Source of the DNA: Herbaspirillum sp. ST 5-3
Lineage (GTDB): Bacteria; Pseudomonadota; Gammaproteobacteria; Burkholderiales; Burkholderiaceae_D
Length of the DNA stretch: 64,000 bases
Assembly (NCBI RefSeq): GCF_004804275.1
Contig: NZ_STGI01000008.1
Span: 124,001 to 188,000, forward strand
Reading direction: 5' to 3'
In this document: in pieces, positions 29,562 to 41,269 of the stretch
Numbering within the stretch: the stretch's first letter is position 1
Layout: each line of letters begins with the position of its first letter
Notes under the pieces: generated by a model
What the model was told of the DNA's origin: nothing
Database searches by the model: none
The model's input: only the letters and a program-made list of their open reading frames with translations
Program-made: the position numbers and the translations under genes

Positions 29562-30875
29562 ATGGATTCACAAGCAGAAAAACACCGGGCCGGATCGCCA
29601 TCCAGGCGCGCCGGGCGGAAATCCTTCATCGGCGTGCTCCTTGCGCTGCTGGCACTGGCGGCACTGGGCTGGCTGGCATGGCACCTCACGCACCCGTCCG
29701 CGCAAGGCGGTGCGGGATCCGGCGGACGTCGCGGCGGGCCGCCGCCGACCACGGTGGGCGTGGCAAGCGCCGAACGGACCGACCTGCCGGTTACGGTCGA
29801 GGCGCTGGGCACGGTCATGGCGGCCGCCACCGCGACCGTCCGTCCGCAGGTGTCGGGCGTGTTGAAAGAAGTGCACTTCCACGAGGGGCAGATGGTAAAG
29901 GCCGGCCAGCTGCTGGCGCTGATCGACCCGCGCCAGTTCGAAATGACGCTGATGCAGGCAAGCGGGCAGCGCCAGCGCGACGAAGCGCAGCTGGAAAACG
30001 CGAAATTGGTGCTGGAGCGCTATCGCACGCTGCTCGGGCAGGATTCGATCGCGCGCCAGGACGTCGAGACTCAGGCCGCGCTGGTCAAGCAATTGGAAGG
30101 CACCGTCATCAGCGATCGCGCCAATGAAGGCACCGCCCGCCTTAACCTGGGCTATACCAGGGTGACGGCGCCGATCAGCGGTCGTGTCGGCTTGCGGGTG
30201 GTCGACATCGGCAACGTGGTCGGGCCGGGCGACGCCAACGGCATCGTCGTCATAACCCAGACCGAGCCGATCGATGTCGAATTCGCCGTGCCGCAGGACC
30301 GCATCGGGGAATTGCGTGCCCGCATCAACGAGGATGCAAAAATGCCCGTCACGGCACTCGACCGCACCCGCAGCGTGGCACTGGAAACCGGGCGCTTCCT
30401 CGCCATGGACAACCAGGTCGATGTACAGACCGGGACGGTGAAGGCCAAGGCACGCTTTGCCAACCGCGAACACAGCCTGTTTCCCAGCCAGTTCGTCAAC
30501 GTGCGCCTGCTGGTGCGCCAGGTCGAGGGCGCGATCCTGGTACCGATCAATGCCCTGCGGCACGGCAACAGCGGCGATTACGTCTACGTGCTCAATTCCG
30601 CCGAGCGTACCGTCGCACAGCGCCCGGTGACGCGGGGAGCGGTCGCGGGCGACAAGGTGCAGATCGTCTCGGGCCTGAATGCCGGCGAGCAGGTCATTAC
30701 CGAAGGCGCCGATCGTCTCAAGGATGGCGCCCATGTAAGTCTGCCGGGCGACCGGCCAGGCGGCGAGCGGGGCGGACGCCAGGGAGGGCAGGGAAGAAAC
30801 CGCGCAGGCTCCGGCAATTCGTCCTCGCCCGCATCCGGCGAGCCGCGCAGCCGGCCAGGAGCGGCCGCGCGATGA
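29562..30875 (+). CDS. mdtA: RND efflux periplasmic adaptor (membrane fusion protein), MdtA/MuxA type
   Basis: The 437-residue protein has an N-terminal membrane anchor (about residues 22-42). The HlyD-like adaptor core follows, with VRPQVSGVLKEVHFHEGQMVKAGQLLALID (lipoyl half), a coiled hairpin and a VTAPISGRVGLRVVDIGNVV segment. A Gly/Arg-rich tail ends the protein. It bridges the inner-membrane pump and the outer-membrane channel. It is the first gene of a four-gene operon with two different RND permeases, the arrangement of MdtABC/MuxABC-OpmB. It starts at ATG 29562, just after AAGGGAATTTC. Confidence 0.92.
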   Translation: MDSQAEKHRAGSPSRRAGRKSFIGVLLALLALAALGWLAWHLTHPSAQGGAGSGGRRGGPPPTTVGVASAERTDLPVTVEALGTVMAAATATVRPQVSGVLKEVHFHEGQMVKAGQLLALIDPRQFEMTLMQASGQRQRDEAQLENAKLVLERYRTLLGQDSIARQDVETQAALVKQLEGTVISDRANEGTARLNLGYTRVTAPISGRVGLRVVDIGNVVGPGDANGIVVITQTEPIDVEFAVPQDRIGELRARINEDAKMPVTALDRTRSVALETGRFLAMDNQVDVQTGTVKAKARFANREHSLFPSQFVNVRLLVRQVEGAILVPINALRHGNSGDYVYVLNSAERTVAQRPVTRGAVAGDKVQIVSGLNAGEQVITEGADRLKDGAHVSLPGDRPGGERGGRQGGQGRNRAGSGNSSSPASGEPRSRPGAAAR

Positions 30876-30920
30876 TCGATCCCCTGCCGTGCGCAGCGCC
30901 TTTCCGAACAAATTGACAGC

Positions 30921-33900
30921 ATGAGTCCATCCCGTCCCTTTATCCTGCGGCCGGTTGCCACGTCGCTGCTGATGCTGGCCATCGTCCTGGCCGGCATCAT
31001 CGGCTACAAATTCCTGCCGCTGTCGGCGCTGCCGCAGGTCGATTTCCCGACCATCCAGGTGCAGACACTGTATCCGGGCGGCAGTCCGGAAGTCATGAGC
31101 CGCAGCGTGACCGCGCCGCTGGAGCGCCAGTTCGGCCAGATGGCCGGCCTGCAGCGCATGAGTTCCACCAGTGCCGCCGGTGTTTCCATCATTACCCTGC
31201 AATTCGGGCTGGGTCAGACGCTGGATGTGGCCGAGCAGGAAGTGCAGGCCGCCATCAACGCATCCGGCTCCTTGCTGCCGGCCGACCTGCCCGCGCCGCC
31301 GGTCTACGCCAAGGTCAACCCGGCCGATGCGCCGGTGCTGACCCTGGCGATCACATCCGACACGCTGCCGCTGACCGAAGTGCAGAACCTCGTCAATACG
31401 CGCCTCGCGCTCAAGATCAGCCAGGTGTCCGGCGTCGGCCTCGTCACGCTCTCCGGCGGCCAGCGGCCGGCGGTGCGCATCCAGGCCGATACCCAGTTGC
31501 TCGCTTCCTACGGACTGGGCCTCGACAACCTGCGCACTGCGATCAGTGCCGCCAACGCCAACAGCGCGAAAGGCAGCCTGGACGGGCCAACCCGCGCCTT
31601 CTCGATCAATGCCAACGACCAGCTGCTGACCGTCGATGACTACAAGAATCTGATCGTTGCCTACCGCAACGGCGCACCGGTGCGGCTGTCGAGCGTTGCG
31701 CAAGTGGTCGACAGCGCGGAAAACGTCCGTCTGGCCGCGTGGTCGGGCCTGAAGCCGGCCATCATCCTGAACGTGCAGCGCCAGCCGGGCGCCAACGTGA
31801 TTGCGACCGTGAATGCCATCAAGGCGCGCCTGCCTGAGCTGCAAGCCGGCCTGCCGGCCTCCTTGCGTGTCGACGTGCTGAGCGACCGTACCGCCGGCAT
31901 TCGTGCCTCGGTCGAGCATGTGGAGATCGAGCTCATTCTCGCCGTCGTGCTGGTGGTGCTGGTCATCTTCGCCTTCCTGCATGACCTGCGCGCCACGGTG
32001 ATCGCGAGCCTCGCGGTACCGATCTCGCTGATCGGCACCTGCGGCGCGATGTACCTGCTCGGCTACAGTTTGAACAACCTGAGCCTGATGGCGCTGACGA
32101 TCGCGACCGGCTTCGTGGTGGACGATGCGATCGTGATGATCGAGAACATCGCGCGCTACGTGGAGCGCGGCGAAGCGCCGATGCAGGCGGCACTCAAAGG
32201 CGCGGCGCAGATCGGCTTCACCATCATTTCACTGACCGTGTCGCTGATCGCGGTGCTGATTCCGCTGCTCTTCATGGGCGACGTGGTGGGGCGGCTGTTC
32301 CGCGAGTTTGCGGTGACGCTGGCGATCACCATTCTGATCTCGGCGGTGGTGTCGCTGACCCTGGTGCCGATGATGTCGGCGCGCTGGTATTCCGGCCCGG
32401 AAAGCCGTCGTCACGGCCTCGGCGCGCGCATGCAAGCGGCCTTCGAACGCATCATCCATCGTTACGACACCGCGCTGCAATGGGTGCTGGAGCACCAGCC
32501 GCTCACGCTGCTGGTCGCGCTGGCAACGCTGGTGGTCACCGTGCTGCTGTATGTGCTGATCCCGAAGGGCCTGTTCCCCGTGCAGGACACCGGACAATTG
32601 CAGGCACGGGTCGAGGCCGCCGAAAACGTGTCCTTCGCGCGCATGTCCGAGCTCCAGCAGCAAGCAGCCAAGACCATTCTCGACGACCCCGATGTTGCCT
32701 CGCTCAGCTCGCTGGTCGGCGTCGATGCCGCCAGCAACACGATGCTGCATACCGGCAGCATGCTGATCAACCTCAAGCGCGGCCGCAGCGATCCTCAGCA
32801 GGAAACGATGGAGAGGCTGCGCGAGCGCGTCGGACGCATCGCCGGCCTAAAGCTGTACCTGCAGCCGACGCAGGATCTGACGATCGATGCGGAGACCGGG
32901 CCGACGCAATACCGCGTCTCGATGGAAGGCGCGGACAATGCCGCGGTCACGCAATGGGCCGGCCGGCTCGCGCAGCGCATGCGCGAAAGCGCCGAGCTGC
33001 GCAACGTGGTGTCCGACGCCGGCGTGACCGGCACGACTGCCAATATCAACATCGACCGCGATACCGCATCGCGCCTGTCGATCTCGGCCGCCACCATCGA
33101 CGACGCGCTCTACAGCGCCTTCGGCCAGCGCATTATCTCGACCATCTTCACGCAAACCGACCAGTACCGCGTGATCCTCGAGGCGCGGCCCGACATCGCG
33201 ACGCCAGGCTCGCTCGGCCAACTGCCGCTGCGCACCGGCTCCGGCAAGACCACGCCGCTCAATGCCGTGGCCAGCATCAGCGAGCAGAGCGCTCCCTTGC
33301 AGATCACGCACGTTGCGCAATACCCGGCCACCACCATCGGCTTCGACACTGCATCCGGCGCATCGCTGGGCCAGGCTGTCGATGCCATCCGGCAGGCTGC
33401 AAAAGACGTCAAGCTGCCGCCTTCAGTCAGCCTCACTTTCCTCGGCGCAGCCAGCGCTTACCAGGCGTCGCTGACCAACCAGCTCTGGCTGATCCTGGCG
33501 GCCGTGGTGTGCGTCTACATCGTGCTCGGCGTGCTGTATGAAAGCTACATTCACCCGCTCACGATCCTCTCGACGCTGCCCTCGGCCGGAGTGGGCGCAT
33601 TGCTAGCGCTCATCATTGCCGGGCATGACCTCGGCGTGATCGGCATCATCGGCATCATCCTGCTGATCGGCATTGTGAAGAAGAACGCGATCATGATGAT
33701 CGACTTCGCCATCGATGCCGAGCGCAACGAGGGCAGGTCGCCGCGCGAGGCGATTCACCAGGCGGCGCTGCTGCGCTTCCGGCCTATCCTGATGACAACG
33801 CTGGCCGCGCTGTTTGCCGCCTTGCCGCTGATGTTCGGCTGGGGCGACGGTGCAGAGCTGCGCCGGCCGCTGGGCCTGTCGATTTTCGGCGGCCTGATCG

Positions 33901-34010
33901 TGAGCCAGATGCTCACCCTGTTCACCACGCCGGTGATCTACCTTGGCTTCGACCGCCTCGGACGCCGCTGGTCGCGTCCGCGCGCCGAGGCAGCCGGAGA
34001 CACGCAGTGA
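30921..34010 (+). CDS. mdtB: RND multidrug efflux permease, MdtB-like
   Basis: The 1029-residue protein starts with [18 protein letters not shown] and carries the repeated RND architecture: twelve membrane helices, two large periplasmic loops and the [14 protein letters not shown] helix-4 motif with the proton-relay Asp pair. It exports drugs using the proton gradient. In MdtBC/MuxBC the two permeases form one heterotrimer. Its last codons overlap the next permease gene by four bases, so translation is probably coupled. Confidence 0.95.
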   Translation: MSPSRPFILRPVATSLLMLAIVLAGIIGYKFLPLSALPQVDFPTIQVQTLYPGGSPEVMSRSVTAPLERQFGQMAGLQRMSSTSAAGVSIITLQFGLGQTLDVAEQEVQAAINASGSLLPADLPAPPVYAKVNPADAPVLTLAITSDTLPLTEVQNLVNTRLALKISQVSGVGLVTLSGGQRPAVRIQADTQLLASYGLGLDNLRTAISAANANSAKGSLDGPTRAFSINANDQLLTVDDYKNLIVAYRNGAPVRLSSVAQVVDSAENVRLAAWSGLKPAIILNVQRQPGANVIATVNAIKARLPELQAGLPASLRVDVLSDRTAGIRASVEHVEIELILAVVLVVLVIFAFLHDLRATVIASLAVPISLIGTCGAMYLLGYSLNNLSLMALTIATGFVVDDAIVMIENIARYVERGEAPMQAALKGAAQIGFTIISLTVSLIAVLIPLLFMGDVVGRLFREFAVTLAITILISAVVSLTLVPMMSARWYSGPESRRHGLGARMQAAFERIIHRYDTALQWVLEHQPLTLLVALATLVVTVLLYVLIPKGLFPVQDTGQLQARVEAAENVSFARMSELQQQAAKTILDDPDVASLSSLVGVDAASNTMLHTGSMLINLKRGRSDPQQETMERLRERVGRIAGLKLYLQPTQDLTIDAETGPTQYRVSMEGADNAAVTQWAGRLAQRMRESAELRNVVSDAGVTGTTANINIDRDTASRLSISAATIDDALYSAFGQRIISTIFTQTDQYRVILEARPDIATPGSLGQLPLRTGSGKTTPLNAVASISEQSAPLQITHVAQYPATTIGFDTASGASLGQAVDAIRQAAKDVKLPPSVSLTFLGAASAYQASLTNQLWLILAAVVCVYIVLGVLYESYIHPLTILSTLPSAGVGALLALIIAGHDLGVIGIIGIILLIGIVKKNAIMMIDFAIDAERNEGRSPREAIHQAALLRFRPILMTTLAALFAALPLMFGWGDGAELRRPLGLSIFGGLIVSQMLTLFTTPVIYLGFDRLGRRWSRPRAEAAGDTQ

Positions 34011-37000
34011 ACCTGTCCTCGCCCTTCGTCCGCCGCCCGGTCGCCACGGTGCTGCTGACCATCGGCCTCGCGCTGGCGGGCATTGCCGCCTTCTTCGTGC
34101 TGCCGGTCTCGCCGCTGCCGCAAGTCGAGTTCCCGGCCATCTCGGTGAGCGCGCGGCTGCCCGGCGCCAGCCCGGAAACCATGGCGTCCAGCGTCGCGAC
34201 GCCGTTGGAGCGAAGGCTCGGCGTCATCGCCGGCGTCAATGAAATGACGTCCAGCAGCGGCACCGGCTCGACCCGCATCAGCCTGCAATTCGACCTCAAT
34301 CGCAAGATCGATTCCGCCGCGCGCGAAGTGCAGGCCGCGATCAATGCGGCACGCGTCGACCTGCCTGCGACGCTGCGCAGCAACCCGACCTATCGCAAGA
34401 TCAATCCATCCGACGCGCCGGTGCTGATCCTCGCGCTGACTTCGCAGACACGCTCGCCCGGCCAGATCTATGAAGAAGTTTCGAACCTGGTGCAACAGAA
34501 GCTGGCGCAGGTGCCGGGAGTGGGCGATGTGGAGCTCGGCGGCGGCTCGCTGCCGGCGGTGCGGGTGGAACTGTTGCCGTTCGCGCTCAACCGCAACGGC
34601 ATCAGCATGGAAGACGTGCGCGCGGCGATCCAGGCGAGCACCGCCAACCGGCCCAAGGGCTCAGTAGAAGGCGAGGGGCGACGGCTGCAGATTTATTCGC
34701 AGGCCGGCGCGGGCAGCCGCCGGCCCACTGCCGCGGATTATCGCGGCCTGGTCGTGGCCTGGCGCAATGGCGCGGCGGTGCGGCTGGCCGATGTGGCGCA
34801 AGTCATCGACAGCGTCGAGGATACGCATACGCTCGGCCTGTTCAACGGCCAGCCGGCGGTGATCGTGCTGATCACCCGCCAGCCGGGCGCCAACGTGATC
34901 GAAACGGTGGACAGCGTGCGCGCATTGCTGCCGACGCTGCAGGCGCAGTTGCCGCCGGATGTGCGCTTGCAGGTTGCGTCCGACCGCACCATCTCCGTTC
35001 GCGCCTCGCTCAAGGAAATCGAAATCACCTTGCTGATCGCGCTGGCGCTGGTAGTGCTGGTGGTCAGCGCCTTCCTGCGCAGCGCGCGCGCCACCATCAT
35101 TCCCGCAGTGGCGACGGTGGTATCGCTGCTCGGCACCTTCGGCGTCATGTACCTGCTGGGTTTCAGTCTGAACAACCTGAGCCTGATGGCGCTTACGGTG
35201 GCGACCGGGTTCGTGGTGGACGATGCGATCGTGGTGCTGGAGAACACCGCACGCCACATCGAAGGCGGGATGGACCGCTTCCGCGCGGCACTGCTGGGCG
35301 CGCGTGAGGTCGGCTTCACCGTGCTCTCGATCAGCCTGTCGCTGGTGGCGGTCTTCATTCCCTTGCTGTTCATGGGCGGGCAGGTCGGGCGACTGTTCCG
35401 GGAATTCGCGGTGACGCTGTCGGCGGCGGTATTGATTTCCATGGTGATCTCGCTGACCACCACGCCGATGATGTGCGCGTGGCTGCTCAAGCCCCATGCC
35501 GGAGACAGACCGCAGGGCAGGATTGCGCGCTTTTTCGAGCGCGGCTTCGGTCACCTGCATCGTGGTTATGCGCACAGCCTGGAGTGGGCGCTGTATCACC
35601 GCTGGCTGATCCTGCTGATCCTGGCGGCAGTGATCGGGCTGAACGTGTATCTGTTCATTGCCGCGCCGAAGGGTTTCTTCCCGCAGCAGGATACCGGCCA
35701 GCTCAACGGCGGCCTGCGCGCGGACCGCAGCATTTCCTTTCAAGCGATGCAAGGCAAGCTGCGCCAACTGGTCAACATCATTCGCAAGGACCCCGCCGTC
35801 GATACGGTGGTTGGCTTCACCGGAGGCGGAAGGACGGGGGGTGGATTCATGTTCGTCAATCTGAAGCCGGCCTCGGAGCGCACGGACAGCGGGCAGGCGG
35901 TGATCGCGCGGCTGCGTCCGCAACTGGCGCGCGTCACCGGCGTCACCCTGTTCCTGAATCCGGTGCAGGATGTGCGCATGGGCGGACGGATGACCACGTC
36001 CACCTACCAGTACAGCCTGAAGAGCGACAACCGGGCCGATTTGCAGCGCTGGGCGACGCGCCTGGCCGACGCGATGAAGCAGCAGCCGGCGCTGATCGAT
36101 GTCGATACCGACCAGGAGGAGTATGGCGTCGAAAGCTTCGTCGATGTCGACCGCGACAGTGCGGCGCGGCTCGGCATCAACTCGCGCGATGTCGACAATG
36201 CCTTGTACGACGCATTCGGCCAGCGCCAGGTCGCGACCATCTATGACGAGCTGAACCAGTATCACGTCATCATGGAGATCGCCCCGGAATATGCGCGCGG
36301 TCCGCAGGCGCTCGGCGATATTTACGTGCCCTCCAAGGCCAATGCTTCCGTTACAGCGCAGGTGAGTGCCGCAAACGGCAATGCGACTCCAGTGATCAAT
36401 CCCGGTCTGCGCGATCAATCCAGCGGACAGGCGATCAGCACCGCGCCGTCCACCATGGTGCCGCTGTCCGCGTTTGCCCGCTTCTCCGAGCGTGCCACGC
36501 CCGGTTCGATCACGCACGAGGATGCCGAACTCGATACGACGATCTCCTTCAATCTCGCCGACGGCTACAAGCTCGGCGATGCGCAGCTGGCGATCCAGCA
36601 GGCCGAAGCGGATGTCGGCGTGCCGATCAATGTGCGCGGCAGCTTCCAGGGTACCGCGCGCAGTTTCCAGGAGTCGCAATCGCAGCAGCCCATGCTGATT
36701 GCGGCTGCGCTGATCGTGATCTACATCGTGCTCGGCATCCTGTATGAAAGCCTGGTGCATCCGATCACCGTGCTGTCGACGCTGCCGTCGGCCGGCGTGG
36801 GCGCAGTGCTGGCGCTGCTGATGTTCAACATGGAGTTTTCCATCATCGCGCTGATCGGCGTATTCCTACTGATCGGCATCGTGAAGAAAAACGCGATCCT
36901 GATCATCGACTTCGCGCTCGAAGCTGAGCGTGCGCGCGGCATCTCCTCGATCGAAGCGGTGCGCGAAGCCTGTCTGCTGCGCTTCCGGCCGATCCTGATG

Positions 37001-37240
37001 ACGACGCTGGCGGCGGCGCTCGGCGCGCTGCCGCTGGCGATCGGATTCGGCGAAGGTGCAGAACTGCGCCGGCCTCTGGGCGTCGCCATCATTGGCGGGC
37101 TGATCGCCAGCCAGGTGCTGACGCTGCTGACCACGCCGGTCGTCTATCTGCTGCTCGACAAGCTGCGCCGCCGCAAACCCGACGAACGCCAACTGAGCCG
37201 GATCGCCAACGAGCCGTCGCCCGGCTCCGAACCAACTTGA
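34007..37240 (+). CDS. mdtC: RND multidrug efflux permease, MdtC-like
   Basis: The 1077-residue protein is a full RND permease with [19 protein letters not shown] at its start and [17 protein letters not shown] in helix 4. It is related to, but clearly different from, the MdtB-like neighbour. It has an insertion near residues 780-810 that contains [15 protein letters not shown]. The start overlaps the previous stop by four bases. It likely pairs with MdtB as the second permease subunit. Confidence 0.95.
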   Translation: MNLSSPFVRRPVATVLLTIGLALAGIAAFFVLPVSPLPQVEFPAISVSARLPGASPETMASSVATPLERRLGVIAGVNEMTSSSGTGSTRISLQFDLNRKIDSAAREVQAAINAARVDLPATLRSNPTYRKINPSDAPVLILALTSQTRSPGQIYEEVSNLVQQKLAQVPGVGDVELGGGSLPAVRVELLPFALNRNGISMEDVRAAIQASTANRPKGSVEGEGRRLQIYSQAGAGSRRPTAADYRGLVVAWRNGAAVRLADVAQVIDSVEDTHTLGLFNGQPAVIVLITRQPGANVIETVDSVRALLPTLQAQLPPDVRLQVASDRTISVRASLKEIEITLLIALALVVLVVSAFLRSARATIIPAVATVVSLLGTFGVMYLLGFSLNNLSLMALTVATGFVVDDAIVVLENTARHIEGGMDRFRAALLGAREVGFTVLSISLSLVAVFIPLLFMGGQVGRLFREFAVTLSAAVLISMVISLTTTPMMCAWLLKPHAGDRPQGRIARFFERGFGHLHRGYAHSLEWALYHRWLILLILAAVIGLNVYLFIAAPKGFFPQQDTGQLNGGLRADRSISFQAMQGKLRQLVNIIRKDPAVDTVVGFTGGGRTGGGFMFVNLKPASERTDSGQAVIARLRPQLARVTGVTLFLNPVQDVRMGGRMTTSTYQYSLKSDNRADLQRWATRLADAMKQQPALIDVDTDQEEYGVESFVDVDRDSAARLGINSRDVDNALYDAFGQRQVATIYDELNQYHVIMEIAPEYARGPQALGDIYVPSKANASVTAQVSAANGNATPVINPGLRDQSSGQAISTAPSTMVPLSAFARFSERATPGSITHEDAELDTTISFNLADGYKLGDAQLAIQQAEADVGVPINVRGSFQGTARSFQESQSQQPMLIAAALIVIYIVLGILYESLVHPITVLSTLPSAGVGAVLALLMFNMEFSIIALIGVFLLIGIVKKNAILIIDFALEAERARGISSIEAVREACLLRFRPILMTTLAAALGALPLAIGFGEGAELRRPLGVAIIGGLIASQVLTLLTTPVVYLLLDKLRRRKPDERQLSRIANEPSPGSEPT

Positions 37241-37251
37241 AGTGATCGACC

Positions 37252-38691
37252 ATGCCATCTTCTTTCCCGTCCTTGCGCCGCCGTACGCTTTGCCTGAGCC
37301 TGTTGCCACTCCTGCTTGGCGGCTGCGCGCTCAGCCCGGTGTATGAACGTCCGGCTACTCCGGCTCCCGCAGCATTCAAGGAAGCACAGGGCTGGGTCGC
37401 TGCCACGCCGTCCGACGCGCTCGACCGCGGCACATGGTGGACCTTGTTCAACGATCCGGTGCTCAACGAGCTGGAATCAGCAGTTGAAGTGTCGAATCAG
37501 AACATCGCCGCTGCCACCGCTGCGTATGCGCAGGCGCGCGCGTTGGTGCAGCAGCAGCGCGCGGCCTTGTTCCCGGTCGTTTCGCTGGACGCCGGCGCGA
37601 CACGCTCCGGAAGCGGTGGCACCTCGAGCGCACCGTCTAGCGCACGCACGGCCAGCAGCCGCAGCGGCAACAATGTGCAAGTAAGTATCGGTGCAAGCTG
37701 GGAGCCCGACGTCTGGGGCCGCTTGCGCGGAGCAGCGAACAGCGCCAGCGCAAGCGCGCAGGCCAGCGCCGCCGATCTTGCGTCCGCCAGGCTGTCTGCG
37801 CAGGGGGAACTGGCGGCGAACTATTTTTCACTGCGTCTGGCCGATGCGCAGGGAGCCTTGTTGCGCGACACGATCGCCGGCTATGAGCGCGCATTGCAGA
37901 TCGCGCGCAATCGCTATGCTGCCGGCGTCGCGACAAAGACGGATGTGCTGCAGGCAGAAACGCAGCTCGCCAATGCGCAGGCAGATGAAGCCGGCGTCAC
38001 GCGCCAGCGTGCGGCGCTGGAGCATGCCATTGCCGTCCTGCTCGGCAAGGCACCGGCCGATTTTGCGCTCGCGCCAGCCGCATGGTCGGCCGTCGTGCCG
38101 CAGGTTCCGACTGGTGTGCCGTCCACGCTGCTGCAACGCCGGCCCGACATTGCCGCCGCCGAACGGCGCGTCGCGGCAGCCAACGAACAGATCGGCATTG
38201 CGCGGGCCGCCTACTTCCCGAATGTCGGACTGAACGCTTCCTACGGCTCGGCCGGCAGCCGCGTCGCGGACTTGTTCAGCGCAAGCACCACGGTCTGGTC
38301 GCTCGGATTGTCCGCCGCCCAGACCTTGTTCAATGCTGGCGCGACCGGCGCGCGCGTTGCGGGCGCGCAAGCCGCGCAGGAAGAGGCCGCGGCACGCTAC
38401 CGGCAGACGGTGCTTGTCGCGTTCCAGGATGTGGAGAATCAGCTCTCGGCAGCCCAGGTGCTGGCCCGTCAGCAGGACTTGCGGCGGCAGGCATCGCAGG
38501 CTGCGGACGAGGCGGAACGACTGATGCTGAATCGCTATCGCGCGGGACAGGTTTCTTATTCGGAAGTGGTCAGCGCTCAAGCGACTGCCCTGAATTCGCG
38601 GCGTGCACTGGTGCAGGCACAGGCGGACCGGCAGACTGCCGCCATCGCACTGATCCAGGCACTGGGCGGCGGATGGCACGCCGAACCATGA
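37252..38691 (+). CDS. Outer-membrane efflux lipoprotein, NodT/OpmB family
   Basis: The 479-residue protein has a lipoprotein signal with lipobox LLGGC (Cys25). Two outer-membrane efflux protein repeats follow, with RYAAGVATKTDVLQAETQLANAQ and RYRAGQVSYSEVVSAQATALN, each forming the alpha-barrel hairpins of TolC-like channels. It is the outer-membrane exit duct of this RND system. It follows the MdtC-like gene by 11 bp, closing the operon. No clear terminator was seen before the convergent regulator gene. Confidence 0.93.
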   Translation: MPSSFPSLRRRTLCLSLLPLLLGGCALSPVYERPATPAPAAFKEAQGWVAATPSDALDRGTWWTLFNDPVLNELESAVEVSNQNIAAATAAYAQARALVQQQRAALFPVVSLDAGATRSGSGGTSSAPSSARTASSRSGNNVQVSIGASWEPDVWGRLRGAANSASASAQASAADLASARLSAQGELAANYFSLRLADAQGALLRDTIAGYERALQIARNRYAAGVATKTDVLQAETQLANAQADEAGVTRQRAALEHAIAVLLGKAPADFALAPAAWSAVVPQVPTGVPSTLLQRRPDIAAAERRVAAANEQIGIARAAYFPNVGLNASYGSAGSRVADLFSASTTVWSLGLSAAQTLFNAGATGARVAGAQAAQEEAAARYRQTVLVAFQDVENQLSAAQVLARQQDLRRQASQAADEAERLMLNRYRAGQVSYSEVVSAQATALNSRRALVQAQADRQTAAIALIQALGGGWHAEP

Positions 38692-38701
38692 CAAAACGCG
38701 T

Positions 38702-40174
38702 TCAGGTGATCTCGCCGATATGCCGCTCAAGGATGCGCAGCACGCCGCCCTGCGCCATGTTCGCGACATTGATCCGCATGCGCGTGGAGGGCAGCTGGCT
38801 CGGTGAGAACAGGCTGCCGGGCGCCAGCAGGTAGCCTTCCTGCAATGCCTTTTCGGCCAGCACATTGGTGTCGCAGCCGGCATCCGCCCAGACGAACATT
38901 CCCGCCGGCGCCATGATGTCGACCTTCACGCCGATGCGCTCCATTTGCTTGATGGTCTTGTCGCGCACTGCGTCGAGCTTGCCGCGCAGGCGGTCGACGT
39001 GCTTGCGATAGTGGCCCTCGGACAGGATCTTGTACACGATGCGCTCGCCCAGGTCGGAGGTGGTCAGCGTCGTGAGCATCTTGCGGTCGGACAGGCGCTT
39101 GGCCATTTCCTCGGAGGTGGCGATGAAGCCGACGCGCAAATTGGCTGCGAGCGTCTTGGAAAAACCGCCAAGGTAGATCACGCGGTTCAACTGATCGAGT
39201 GCCGCGATGCGGGTTGCGGGCTGGACCGCGCTGCCGGGGTGCAGATCGCAGTAGATATCGTCTTCCACGATGGTGACGTCGTGCTGCTCGGCGATCTTCA
39301 GGATCTGGAAGGCTTTTGCCGCCGACAACGAGGTTGATGTCGGGTTGTGCAGCACCGAGTTGATCACATACAGCTTCGGCTTGTGCGCCGCCACCAGTTC
39401 GGCCAGCTTCGCGATATCGGGCCCGTCCGGCAGGCGCGGTACGCCGACCACCTTGGCGCCCAGCGTCGCGAACGAGCCGAACATCAGGAACCATGCCGGA
39501 TCATCCACCAGGATGGTGTCGCACGGCTGGGTGAAGTGGCGCGCAATCAGGTCCAGCCCCTGCGTGATGCCGGAGGTCGTGACAATCTGATCCGGCATCG
39601 CAGCGATTTCCAGCTCGGCCAGCTTCAGCTGCAATTGCTGGCGCAGCGGCAGGAAGCCTTGCGGATTGCCATACTGCAGCAGCAGGTTCTGGTGTTGCCG
39701 GCTGATCGCGCGCAGCCCGTTGGCGATCAGCTCGCCATCCAGCCAGTCGCTCGGCAGCAGGCCGGAGCCCGGCATCTTCTCGGGAGGATGTTGGCGAAAC
39801 ATGTTGCGCACCAGCCAGACCACGTCCAGTTGTTGCGGCAGCGCGTCGATCGCGCGTGGACTGCTGCCCGTCACGGCCATCGGCGAGCGCTCCCGCACAT
39901 AAAAGCCCGAACCCCGCCGCGACTCCAGATAGCCCTTCGCTACCAGGCGGTCATAGGCCTCGACCACCGTAAAGCGCGACACGCGGTGGGTCTCCGCGAA
40001 TTGCCGGATCGAGGGCATGCGCGCGCCGCTGCGCAACAGTTTGTCATCGATGCGCGACTCGACGGAGCGCACGATCTGATCGACCAGCGATTCCCCCGCC
40101 TGGCGCGACAGCACTTGCGGCGCAGCGAGACTGAGTTCGGCGGGAGCTTTACGAGAGCGGGCTGTATTGGTCAT
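38702..40174 (-). CDS. MocR-type PLP-dependent transcriptional regulator (GntR HTH + class I aminotransferase fold)
   Basis: The 490-residue protein has a GntR-type winged helix (about residues 25-95, MPSIRQFAETHRVSRFTVVEAYDRL). A linker and a class I aminotransferase-like domain with the PLP Lys in GGFSKTLAANLRVG follow. This is the MocR/PdxR/EnuR layout: PLP or an aminated ligand adduct controls DNA binding. It is divergent from a five-gene amino-acid cluster and probably governs it. It ends 10 bp after the efflux gene on the opposite strand. Confidence 0.93.
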   Translation of the reverse strand: MTNTARSRKAPAELSLAAPQVLSRQAGESLVDQIVRSVESRIDDKLLRSGARMPSIRQFAETHRVSRFTVVEAYDRLVAKGYLESRRGSGFYVRERSPMAVTGSSPRAIDALPQQLDVVWLVRNMFRQHPPEKMPGSGLLPSDWLDGELIANGLRAISRQHQNLLLQYGNPQGFLPLRQQLQLKLAELEIAAMPDQIVTTSGITQGLDLIARHFTQPCDTILVDDPAWFLMFGSFATLGAKVVGVPRLPDGPDIAKLAELVAAHKPKLYVINSVLHNPTSTSLSAAKAFQILKIAEQHDVTIVEDDIYCDLHPGSAVQPATRIAALDQLNRVIYLGGFSKTLAANLRVGFIATSEEMAKRLSDRKMLTTLTTSDLGERIVYKILSEGHYRKHVDRLRGKLDAVRDKTIKQMERIGVKVDIMAPAGMFVWADAGCDTNVLAEKALQEGYLLAPGSLFSPSQLPSTRMRINVANMAQGGVLRILERHIGEIT

Positions 40175-40202
40175 TTTGCCGTGACAGTGATCAAATTTAT
40201 TT

Positions 40203-40244
40203 GATTAACTGTACTGGTACTGTATCGGTGATGTCGATTAGGAT
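40203..40244. promoter_or_regulatory. Probable MocR regulatory region between the regulator and its target operon
   Basis: The 102-bp divergent spacer contains ACTGTACTGGTACTGTA (40208-40224), a TACTG direct repeat six bases apart that also forms a partial dyad. A TAGGAT -10-like hexamer follows at 40239-40244 without a good -35. An activator-dependent promoter is plausible. The link to the MocR protein is inference from position. Confidence 0.45.
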
Positions 40245-40276
40245 AGTTCAACCACAAACAAACTGCAACCTCGACC

Positions 40277-41254
40277 ATGACACATCAACTTCCCGACCGG
40301 AACGCGCTTGAAGCCGCCGCGCAAATCATCTATCGCGCGATGCCGCCCACGCCGCAATATGCCTGGCCGCTGCTGCGCGAAGCGCTTGGCACCGAGGTCT
40401 GGGTCAAGCATGAAAACCACACGCCGACCGGCGCCTTCAAGGTGCGCGGCGGGCTGGTGTACATGCACGAACTTGCCAGGCGCGCTCCGCAGGTCAAGGG
40501 CGTGATTTCCGCCACGCGCGGCAACCATGGTCAGTCGGTCGGCTTTGCGGTACGCCGCCAGGGACTGCAAGCGACGATTGTCGTTCCGCATGGGAACAGC
40601 AAGGAAAAGAATGCCGCCATGCGCGCGCTCGGCGTGAACCTGGTCGAACACGGCAAGGAGTTCCAGGAGAGTCGCGAGCATGCGGCGCGGCTCGCCGACG
40701 AGCAGCAACTGCACATGATTCCCTCATTCCACCATGACCTCGTGAGCGGCGTCGCAAGCTACTGGATGGAATTCCTGAGCGCGCAACCGGAGCTCGACAC
40801 GATCTTCGTGCCGATCGGTCAGGGCTCCGGCATTTGCGCTGCTATTGCCGCCCGCAACGCATTGGGGCTCGGCACCCGGATCATCGGCGTGGTGTCGGCG
40901 CATGCGCTTGCCTACAAGCTGTCCTTCGATCAGAAGCGCAAGATCGAATCGCCGGTGACTGCGGTGATCGCCGACGGCATGGCCTGTCGTGTGCCGGACG
41001 AAGAGTCGCTCGCCATCATCATGAAGTACGCTGACGACGTCGTAGCCGTCACCGACGATGAAGTGGCCGCGGCCATGCGGCTGTACTACATCGCCACGCA
41101 CAATGTCGCCGAAGGCGCCGGCGCCGCGCCGCTGGCCGCCGCCATGCAGATGAAGGATCGCCTGCGCGGCCGCAAGATCGGCGTGCCGCTATGCGGCGGC
41201 AATGTCGACCATGATCAGTTCGCACGGATCCTCGCTGCGGATTCCCTTTCCTGA
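40277..41254 (+). CDS. Threonine/serine dehydratase-like PLP enzyme (fold type II)
   Basis: The 325-residue protein has the fold-type II PLP Lys55 in TGAFKVRGG, the substrate loop TRGNHGQSVGFA (about 80-91) and the C-terminal GGN region CGGNVDHDQ. It matches catabolic threonine/serine dehydratases without the C-terminal ACT domains of biosynthetic IlvA. Deamination of threonine gives 2-oxobutanoate through an enamine/imine. A relative acting on another hydroxy amino acid is possible. It is the first gene of the MocR-divergent set, 15 bp before the transporter. Confidence 0.85.
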   Translation: MTHQLPDRNALEAAAQIIYRAMPPTPQYAWPLLREALGTEVWVKHENHTPTGAFKVRGGLVYMHELARRAPQVKGVISATRGNHGQSVGFAVRRQGLQATIVVPHGNSKEKNAAMRALGVNLVEHGKEFQESREHAARLADEQQLHMIPSFHHDLVSGVASYWMEFLSAQPELDTIFVPIGQGSGICAAIAARNALGLGTRIIGVVSAHALAYKLSFDQKRKIESPVTAVIADGMACRVPDEESLAIIMKYADDVVAVTDDEVAAAMRLYYIATHNVAEGAGAAPLAAAMQMKDRLRGRKIGVPLCGGNVDHDQFARILAADSLS

Positions 41255-41269
41255 GATGGAGATCGATGC

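Noticed and set aside
29568..31982. 804-codon minus-strand frame over mdtA/mdtB
   Set aside because: Shadow of GC-rich coding sequence; composition is Arg/His/Gln-rich and it conflicts with two clear efflux genes.
34661..36760. 699-codon minus-strand frame over mdtC
   Set aside because: Same reason: antisense shadow of a conserved RND permease.
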